Positions 1 to 4,653 of a DNA stretch of 5,788 nt are shown here, piece by piece. The translations under genes were made by a program, and so were the position numbers. A model generated the notes under the pieces. It saw nothing but the letters and a program-made list of their open reading frames with translations, had not been told where the DNA came from and made no database searches. The stretch is from Bacteroidota bacterium. Its GTDB lineage: Bacteria > Bacteroidota > Ignavibacteria > UBA10030 > UBA8401. Positions within the stretch are counted from its first letter, which is position 1. Each line of letters starts with the position of its first letter. Where the stretch lies: contig JANXZD010000007.1 of the NCBI GenBank assembly GCA_025355705.1, forward strand, positions 1 through 5,788, read 5' to 3'.

Positions 1-750
1 ATGGATAAAGAAAAATACCGCGAAGGATATGAACCGTTTCTTCCGAATTTTGGCACGATTGATTTCAACAATAGTACCGATCTCAATGCGCAAGTGAATG
101 AACAAACTGCTGCGATATTTTTAGAATTCATTCAAGGGGAAGGCGGAGTAGTTGGTGCAACACAAGAATTTGTTAATTCACTTAAATCGCTTCGAGAGAA
201 GTATGGCTTTTTGATTGTTGCAGATGAAATTCAATCTGGAATAGGACGAACAGGAAAACTTTTTGGATTTCAACATTTTGGCATTGTGCCAGATATAATT
301 ACAGTGGCAAAACCAATTGGGGGCGGGCTTCCATTAGGAGCAATTATTGGTTCAAAAAAAGTCGCCGATGTTTGGACGTATGGTGTTCATGGGACGACTT
401 TTGGTGGAAATCCTGTCTCGTGTGCTGCAGGTGTGGCAACAATTGATATAATAATGAATGAGTCTTTTCTAAAGAATGTGAATGAGACTGCTGAATATTT
501 CAAGACAAAACTCATTAATCTACAATCAAAATATCCAATAATAAAAGAAATTCGAGTATATGGGTATATGATTGGAATAGAATTGACAGTGGACAGTACT
601 CCAATAGTTGAGAGAATCTTGCATGAAGGAGTTTTAGTAAATTCAACCGCTACTAATGTGATTAGAATATTGCCTCCATTAGTGGCGGAAAAAAAAGAAT
701 TTGATTTATTACTTGAAATTTTGGAAATAGTTCTGAAGGAATACTCCTAA
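1..750 (+). CDS. argD: Acetylornithine aminotransferase-like class III PLP aminotransferase, 5'-truncated by the window edge
   Basis: This is the C-terminal 249 residues of a class III PLP-dependent aminotransferase. In the ArgD family the enzyme transfers an amino group between glutamate and N-acetylglutamate semialdehyde in arginine synthesis; the LysJ branch does the equivalent step in lysine synthesis. Visible motifs, numbered from base 1, are KYREGYEPFLP (5-15), FIQGEGGV (43-50), the cofactor-contacting ADEIQSGIGRTGK (74-86, Asp75), the Schiff-base Lys104 in AKPIGGGLPLGA, GTTFGGNP (131-138), GIEL (192-195) and IRILPPL (221-227), whose Arg is expected to help bind substrate carboxylate. 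Full-length members have about 400 residues, so roughly 150 N-terminal residues are missing. The ATG at base 1 is probably an internal Met, not the true start. No strong terminator follows the TAA. ArgD is favoured over ornithine or GABA aminotransferases by the KYxxGxEPxxP and QGEGGV pattern, but ArgD and LysJ cannot be separated here. Confidence 0.88.
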   Translation: MDKEKYREGYEPFLPNFGTIDFNNSTDLNAQVNEQTAAIFLEFIQGEGGVVGATQEFVNSLKSLREKYGFLIVADEIQSGIGRTGKLFGFQHFGIVPDIITVAKPIGGGLPLGAIIGSKKVADVWTYGVHGTTFGGNPVSCAAGVATIDIIMNESFLKNVNETAEYFKTKLINLQSKYPIIKEIRVYGYMIGIELTVDSTPIVERILHEGVLVNSTATNVIRILPPLVAEKKEFDLLLEILEIVLKEYS

Positions 751-820
751 AGATAATGTTTACTGTAATATCATTCAAAATTTAATCCTTCTAAAAAAGG
801 AAAAAATTCTACAATCGGTA

Positions 821-848
821 TTGTTTCAAAATTATTTATTTCTAATAT
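821..848 (+). promoter_or_regulatory. Weak candidate promoter for the lipoprotein gene
   Basis: TTGTTT (821-826) and TAATAT (843-848) are separated by 16 bases and resemble -35 and -10 boxes with 3/6 and 4/6 matches to consensus. Transcription would start near 855 and give a leader of about 60 bases. The region is very AT-rich, so chance matches are expected. A second possibility is TTGATA at 874-879, but it has no good -10 partner. The rest of the 751-917 gap shows no ORF and no convincing terminator. Confidence 0.2.
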
Positions 849-862
849 TACGCTCGAATTGA

Positions 863-899
863 AGTAATAAAGCTTGATAAACCACTTTAACTTATTACT
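863..899 (+). repeat. Inverted repeat just upstream of the lipoprotein ribosome binding site
   Basis: AGTAATAA (863-870) pairs perfectly with TTATTACT (892-899). With single-base bulges the stem can extend inward through G872-C891 and T874/T875 with A889/A890. It ends 8 bases before GGAGG at 908-912. It could be a leader-RNA hairpin or a DNA operator. It is AT-rich and lacks a following T-run, so it is not a standard terminator. A similar GTAA-type dyad lies upstream of the barrel gene at 2204-2235. Confidence 0.4.
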
Positions 900-906
900 A
901 AATACC

Positions 907-912
907 TGGAGG
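907..912 (+). promoter_or_regulatory. Strong Shine-Dalgarno site for the lipoprotein gene
   Basis: TGGAGG lies 5 bases before the ATG at 918 and 11 bases before the in-frame ATG at 924 (Met3). Either start is possible: the nearer spacing is short but usable, and the farther one is slightly long. Starting at 924 would give MKKYF, the commoner shape of a signal-peptide n-region, and would remove only Met-Val. Confidence 0.75.
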
Positions 913-917
913 ATTCT

Positions 918-2174
918 ATGGTCATGAAAAAATATTTTGCTTTTGTAACACCGATCTTGTTCTCATGTATGATGTTCTTTATGTTTAGCTGCGATAAATC
1001 ATCGCCTACGAGTGGTACTTCATCAGGTTCTGTTGATGCAGCGCTTGTCGGTGTGTGGTTTAATAGATCGGATTCAAGCGGGTCTGAAATTAAAGCAGAC
1101 GGTCAAGTGATTCCCCTCCAACTGGGTCAGAACAATTTTCTTGTTGCTGTTAATATTGGAACAAACACCTATACACTTTCGGCGACCGGCGGCAGTTACA
1201 CATTTACCGAAAAAATAAAAATCGATGGTACAACCCGCGATACAACAATAACACAAAAAGGTACATACACGGTTACCGCAACAACATTAACAACAACAGA
1301 TCCATCTGGAACAATGATCCTAACAAAATCTGCCTATGGTGTAAATGTATTTACATATACTGGCGGAGGCGGTGGTTTAACTGCTACACCAGCATCTATT
1401 TCCGTTGTAGTCGGGTCTAATGCAACATCAACAATTAGTGGTGGAACAGCACCGTACACTATCCAATCAGCTCCGACCGCATCGTATGCTACAGCAACAA
1501 TTAGCGGTACTACACTTACCGTTACCGGTGTGGCTGCGGGTTCAACCAGTGTTACCATTAAAGATGGTGGAGCTACCGCCAATACCGTTACCCTTCCAAT
1601 AACCGTGACAACCTCCGGTGGTGGCGGCGGTTTCACAACTGCAGGAACAATTTCTTTTTCGTCTGATAAAGGAAATTTCTTGGCAAGTGGTATTTATAAT
1701 GGAAATGCGACAACGGGATCAGGTGCTGGAGGCATGACATCCAGTTCTGGAGGAAGTAATATGTTACAAGTTACTGGTTATCGCGTAAATTCGGCAACGA
1801 GTATTGATGTTGCTGTTCTTACTTTTATCAATAGTTCTCCTATTGCAACCGGAACATATTCTTCGTCGAGTTCGAAAATAGTTATGATATATTATTTTCC
1901 GGCAATGAATCCTGCCGATACAACTGAAAAATTTTATATGTTAACAACAGCTACTTCCAATATTTCTGCAATAAGTTCAAGTAATGCCGTTGGAACATTC
2001 AGCGGAAATGGTATGTATACTTCGAATGGAACATTGGTTCCTACCAATACAATTGCTGTAACAAGTGGTACATTTAACGTTCCTGTTATGCCTCTTATTG
2101 CTTTAAATGTTTTACGACAACCGATTGATACCAAGATTGAAAGGATTATCCAAAGGGTCACTAGTTCACGATAA
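918..2174 (+). CDS. Secreted modular putative lipoprotein with Ig-like domain and two pentaglycine linkers
   Basis: I cannot name this 418-residue protein. The N-terminus is a signal peptide: basic MVMKKY, then a hydrophobic stretch (7-24), ending at FMFSC with candidate lipidated Cys25 and a polar Asp-Lys-Ser-rich tether. An earlier LFSC at Cys17 also resembles a lipobox, but strongly hydrophobic sequence follows it, so Cys25 fits better. Three modules follow. Residues 42-148 start with LVGVW and are rich in alternating Thr/Val/Tyr strands, reminiscent of lipocalin-like lipoprotein domains. Residues 154-232 look like a bacterial Ig-like (Big) domain, with TPASISVVVGS, GGTAPY and VTGVAAGSTSVTIKD. 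Residues 239 to about 390 form a Ser/Gly-rich beta domain, somewhat like the lipoprotein domains annotated DUF6252. Pentaglycine linkers sit at 149-153 and 234-238. The last 27 residues differ in character: they carry five Lys/Arg and few Ser/Gly. A cell-envelope role is likely; the function is unknown. Confidence 0.85.
   Translation: MVMKKYFAFVTPILFSCMMFFMFSCDKSSPTSGTSSGSVDAALVGVWFNRSDSSGSEIKADGQVIPLQLGQNNFLVAVNIGTNTYTLSATGGSYTFTEKIKIDGTTRDTTITQKGTYTVTATTLTTTDPSGTMILTKSAYGVNVFTYTGGGGGLTATPASISVVVGSNATSTISGGTAPYTIQSAPTASYATATISGTTLTVTGVAAGSTSVTIKDGGATANTVTLPITVTTSGGGGGFTTAGTISFSSDKGNFLASGIYNGNATTGSGAGGMTSSSGGSNMLQVTGYRVNSATSIDVAVLTFINSSPIATGTYSSSSSKIVMIYYFPAMNPADTTEKFYMLTTATSNISAISSSNAVGTFSGNGMYTSNGTLVPTNTIAVTSGTFNVPVMPLIALNVLRQPIDTKIERIIQRVTSSR
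1362..1631 (+). repeat. Two pentaglycine-encoding linkers bracketing the Ig-like module
   Basis: Five consecutive glycine codons occur at 1362-1376 and again at 1617-1631. Both tracts use mixed GGC/GGA/GGT codons in different orders, so this is not simple microsatellite DNA. They mark domain borders in the lipoprotein and cleanly delimit the roughly 80-residue Ig-like module. Confidence 0.7.
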
Positions 2175-2203
2175 CATTATTTAGTTTCAGTTCTATGGAC
2201 ACA

Positions 2204-2235
2204 GTAAGAGATTAGCCTTGACTTTAAACTCTTAC
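2204..2235 (+). repeat. Inverted repeat overlapping the barrel-gene promoter
   Basis: GTAAGAG (2204-2210) is the exact reverse complement of CTCTTAC (2229-2235), with 18 bases between the arms. The -35 box lies in this spacer, and the right arm falls between -35 and -10. This is a plausible operator position. As an RNA stem it would be a poor terminator for the upstream lipoprotein gene, because the loop is long and no T-run follows. Confidence 0.35.
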
Positions 2236-2246
2236 AAATATATATT
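2218..2246 (+). promoter_or_regulatory. Good sigma70-type promoter for the outer-membrane barrel gene
   Basis: TTGACT (2218-2223) and TATATT (2241-2246) each match the consensus at 5 of 6 positions and are separated by the ideal 17 bases. The predicted start near 2253 gives a leader of about 48 bases before the ATG at 2301. This is the strongest promoter-like pair I see in the window. If the organism uses the Bacteroidota-type primary sigma factor, whose -7 element is TAnnTTTG, its relevance would be weaker; no clear match to that element is present here. Confidence 0.6.
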
Positions 2247-2248
2247 TG
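2235..2248 (+). repeat. Perfect 14-bp palindrome over the -10 box
   Basis: CAAATATATATTTG is identical to its reverse complement and contains the whole TATATT -10 box of the promoter feeding the barrel gene. It could be a binding site for a dimeric repressor, or just a consequence of alternating TA content. Confidence 0.4.
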
Positions 2249-2287
2249 GAACGTCTTCATCTAATAAACTATTTTCTATTTATTTTC

Positions 2288-2300
2288 GGAGGTTTTTTTT
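2288..2300 (+). promoter_or_regulatory. Shine-Dalgarno site followed by a T8 spacer
   Basis: GGAGG (2288-2292) is followed by eight consecutive T bases and then the ATG at 2301, giving a near-ideal 8-base spacing. It fixes the start of the barrel gene. The whole spacer is a homopolymer, so its length could change by slippage. Confidence 0.8.
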
Positions 2301-2975
2301 ATGAAAAAAACAATATCTGTATTCATTGCAGTAATGTTGTTCTCGGGTGTAATGTTCGCTCAAGATGTACAACCTGCAGTTAAAGCCGGCTCCAAGTCTC
2401 TTAATTTTACATTTGGTGGTCTTGGTGCATTTGGTCTTAATGCAACAGGTGTTAATGGTGGTCTTGGTGCTTCTTATTTTTTATCAAGTGATGCAGCAGT
2501 TCGTCTTGGATTACAAATTCGTAGTGTAAGCAGTACAATTCCTGCTAATCCAGGAACTGGACAAACAGGTACAGATGGTAGCCAATCAACATTTACGTTA
2601 GGAATTGGCGCAGATTATTTAATGTATATGATGGGTGCAACATCACGTGTTCGACCGTATATGGGTGCGGGTTTTGCATTTTCGATGATTTCTGATACGA
2701 GAAAAAATGCTGTTATTGCTCCAGCAGTTCAGGGTGAACTCAAAGGTACTGGCGCTGGAATAAATTTAGGATTAATGGGTATTGCAGGGGCAGAATTTTT
2801 TCTGTATCCAGAATTAAGTTTGTCTGCTGAATATACTTTGAATCTATTTAACATGAATTCACCTTCAGACTTAGTTTCAACATCAGGTTCCACAAGCGTT
2901 ACCACAAAACAAACCAGTTCAACAACTATTCTTGGATTTGGTGCAGCTGGCGCAACATTACATATTTATTTCTAA
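2301..2975 (+). CDS. Small outer-membrane beta-barrel protein (OmpA-like/opacity-type fold)
   Basis: This 224-residue protein begins with a classical signal peptide: MKK, hydrophobic core 4-17, and cleavage predicted after MFA (Ala20) before Gln21-Asp22. The mature chain of about 204 residues has the size of an eight-stranded barrel. Alternating, glycine- and aromatic-rich strand candidates lie near 33-45, 52-61, 65-76, 96-109, 116-129, 151-166, 170-182 and 209-224. The polar, Gly/Ser/Thr/Pro-rich stretches at 77-95, 132-149 and 186-208 look like external loops. The chain ends in LHIYF, with the C-terminal aromatic residue typical of BAM-inserted barrels. No OmpA peptidoglycan-binding domain follows. 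It most likely inserts in the outer membrane; its substrate or partner is unknown. It has its own promoter and terminator, and its 5' region resembles that of the upstream lipoprotein gene, so the two may work together in the envelope. Confidence 0.85.
   Translation: MKKTISVFIAVMLFSGVMFAQDVQPAVKAGSKSLNFTFGGLGAFGLNATGVNGGLGASYFLSSDAAVRLGLQIRSVSSTIPANPGTGQTGTDGSQSTFTLGIGADYLMYMMGATSRVRPYMGAGFAFSMISDTRKNAVIAPAVQGELKGTGAGINLGLMGIAGAEFFLYPELSLSAEYTLNLFNMNSPSDLVSTSGSTSVTTKQTSSTTILGFGAAGATLHIYF
2415..2470 (+). repeat. In-frame 14-bp direct repeat in the barrel gene
   Basis: GGTGGTCTTGGTGC occurs at 2415-2428 and again at 2457-2470, exactly 42 bases (14 codons) apart. Both copies encode GGLGA, at residues 39-43 and 53-57, in the first two predicted strands. 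It may reflect strand duplication or just glycine-rich barrel composition. Confidence 0.5.
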
Positions 2976-2997
2976 CCTGAATAAGTTTAGAATAATG

Positions 2998-3037
2998 AAA
3001 GGCATCTTGGATTAATTCAAGATGCCTTTTTTATTTT
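2998..3037 (+). terminator. Strong intrinsic terminator after the barrel gene
   Basis: GGCATCTTG (3001-3009) pairs perfectly with CAAGATGCC (3018-3026). Three further A-T pairs (2998-3000 with 3027-3029) and two inner pairs leave a TTAA loop. A T-run follows at 3027-3032, and another after one A at 3034-3037. The hairpin lies 23 bases past the barrel stop codon. Its flanking A-run would give the opposite strand a T-tail too, but no minus-strand gene is present. Confidence 0.92.
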
Positions 3038-3046
3038 AGTTTTTTG

Positions 3047-3052
3047 TATATT
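3047..3052 (+). promoter_or_regulatory. Candidate -10 box for nadB, implying a leaderless transcript
   Basis: TATATT ends 5 bases before the nadB ATG at 3058, so transcription would start at or within a few bases of the A of the start codon. No recognisable -35 box exists at the expected distance, because that stretch is the 3' arm and T-tail of the terminator. Only about 20 bases separate the T-tail from the ATG, and they contain no Shine-Dalgarno sequence. Confidence 0.35.
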
Positions 3053-3057
3053 CCAAT

Positions 3058-4653
3058 ATGAAAATTCAATCTGATTTTTTAGTGATTGGCAGTGGTATTG
3101 CCGGTCTTTCGTATGCATTAAAGATTGCAGAACTAGGCACAGTAGCAATTGTTACCAAAAAAGAGAAAGCAGAATCAAATACAAATTATGCACAAGGCGG
3201 TATTGCGGCAGTTGTATCGTCGGTTGATGCGTTTGAGCATCATATCAACGATACAATGAAAGCAGGTGCATATCTTTGTCATCGAAATATCGTCGAGATG
3301 GTGGTTAAAGAAGGACCTGAGCGGATTAATGAACTCATCGATCTAGGAGTTCAATTTACACAAAATATCAACGGATTGGATCTTGGAAAAGAGGGTGGAC
3401 ATTCTCATCATCGGATTGTTCATGCTGCTGATTTAACTGGAAAAGAGATCGAACGTGCATTACTGGCAAAAATATCGGCCCATCCTAATATTAAGATCTA
3501 TGAAAATCATATTTCAATTGATCTTATCACAGAACATCATTTATTTGGTGCCGGAAAACAGTCACATGATTCAATTCATTGTTGGGGGGCATATGTTCTT
3601 GATGTTGAAAAGAACGTCGTTAAAACCTTTCTTGCTTCGGCAACATTATTGGCTACCGGTGGTGCAGGTCAAGTGTATCTTCACACAACAAACCCACCGA
3701 TAGCGACCGGTGATGGTGTTGCAATGGCATACAGAGCCGGTGCAAGCATTGCTAACATGGAATTTATTCAGTTTCACCCTACGACACTTTATAACTCAGG
3801 ATCGCCATCGTTTTTGATATCAGAAGCAGTTAGAGGTTTTGGTGCTATTCTTCGTAATAAACGAGGTGAAGATTTTATGAAAAAATATGATCCGCAAGGA
3901 TCACTTGCACCTCGTGATATTGTTGCTCGTGCTATTGACACAGAACTGAAACGAAGTGGAGATGAGTGTGTTTATCTCGATTTAAAACACTTGAATTCAA
4001 ATTCTATAATGTCCCATTTTCCAAATATTTACGAACGTTGCTTAAAATTTGGAATAGATATAACAAAAGATCTTGTTCCCGTGGTTCCGGCAGCACATTA
4101 TTCTTGTGGCGGCGTTATTACGGATGAAAATGGTTCCACATCCATTAATGGATTATTTGCGGTTGGTGAAGTTAGTATGACGGGTCTTCATGGTGCAAAT
4201 AGATTAGCAAGCAATTCTTTGCTTGAGGCTGTAGTATTCTCACACCGTGTCGTTGAATCGATCAAAAAGAACAGAGCAAAAGGTAATGAGATCGCAAATT
4301 CGATCCCTAACTGGGATGATAGCGGAACCATTAACAGCGAAGAATGGATTCTTATATCCCACAACCGAAAAGAGATTCAACAATTAATGTGGGATTATGT
4401 CGGAATAGTTCGTTCAAACCATCGTCTTGAACGTTCTCAGCGAAGAATAAAATTGATCTTAGAAGAAGTAAAAGATTTTTATAAACGAACCAAGGTAACA
4501 GAGGAACTCATAGAGTTACGGAATCTTTCTTGTGTTGCCGATCTCATTATCCGTTCCGCTCTTGAAAGAAAAGAAAGCAGAGGACTTCATTACACTACAG
4601 ATTATCCTTTTGTAGATGATATTAACTGGTTAAAAGACACGATTATAACTTAA
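3058..4653 (+). CDS. nadB: L-aspartate oxidase
   Basis: This FAD flavoprotein oxidises L-aspartate to iminoaspartate, the first step of de novo NAD synthesis; quinolinate synthase NadA uses the product. The 531-residue length is normal for the family. The N-terminal dinucleotide-binding motif is GSGIAG (11-16). Further family signatures are SNTNYAQGGIA (40-50), GGHSHHRIVHAADLTG (113-128), ATGGAGQVY (199-207), FIQFHPT (236-242, His240), SEAVRG (255-260), LAPRDIVARAID (283-294, active-site-type Arg286), VPAAHYSCGG (343-352, His347) and GLHGANRLASNSLLEAVVF (376-394). The helical C-terminal domain (about 425-525) is present, including SRGLHYTTDYP. The APRD and AAHYSCGG forms favour NadB over succinate dehydrogenase or fumarate reductase flavoprotein subunits. 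The start at 3058 places the FAD motif at the usual distance and no better ATG exists, but it has no Shine-Dalgarno sequence. purF follows directly after the stop. nadA and nadC are not in the window. Confidence 0.96.
   Translation: MKIQSDFLVIGSGIAGLSYALKIAELGTVAIVTKKEKAESNTNYAQGGIAAVVSSVDAFEHHINDTMKAGAYLCHRNIVEMVVKEGPERINELIDLGVQFTQNINGLDLGKEGGHSHHRIVHAADLTGKEIERALLAKISAHPNIKIYENHISIDLITEHHLFGAGKQSHDSIHCWGAYVLDVEKNVVKTFLASATLLATGGAGQVYLHTTNPPIATGDGVAMAYRAGASIANMEFIQFHPTTLYNSGSPSFLISEAVRGFGAILRNKRGEDFMKKYDPQGSLAPRDIVARAIDTELKRSGDECVYLDLKHLNSNSIMSHFPNIYERCLKFGIDITKDLVPVVPAAHYSCGGVITDENGSTSINGLFAVGEVSMTGLHGANRLASNSLLEAVVFSHRVVESIKKNRAKGNEIANSIPNWDDSGTINSEEWILISHNRKEIQQLMWDYVGIVRSNHRLERSQRRIKLILEEVKDFYKRTKVTEELIELRNLSCVADLIIRSALERKESRGLHYTTDYPFVDDINWLKDTIIT

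Noticed and set aside
1..3. ATG at base 1 as the true argD start
   Set aside because: The class III fold needs roughly 150 more N-terminal residues, and the first residues here align with an internal family motif.
752..776. Short TTAC-T-GTAA dyad after the argD stop
   Set aside because: The arms are four bases with a one-base gap, and the outer GATA/TATC pair is not symmetric about the same centre.
786..801. TCCTT...AAGGA hairpin after argD as a terminator
   Set aside because: The stem is only 5 bp, and an A-run rather than a T-run follows it on the plus strand. The minus-strand reading is also weak.
1420..1602. Alternative-frame plus-strand ORF inside the Ig-like module
   Set aside because: It is fully nested in the lipoprotein coding sequence, and its Gln/Leu/Pro-rich composition is what a shifted ACA/GCA-rich frame produces.
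1334..1636. Minus-strand 100-codon open frame containing two PPPPP stretches
   Set aside because: It is the antisense shadow of the two pentaglycine linkers and Thr/Val-rich strands of the lipoprotein gene, and it has no credible ribosome binding site or known fold.
1934..2161. Minus-strand hydrophobic ORF that could pass for a small membrane protein
   Set aside because: It is antisense to the C-terminal lipoprotein module. The hydrophobicity comes from reverse-complemented Asn/Thr/Ser codons, and no initiation signal is seen.
3455..3703. Plus-strand 82-codon ORF within nadB
   Set aside because: It is an out-of-frame shadow of well-conserved nadB sequence.
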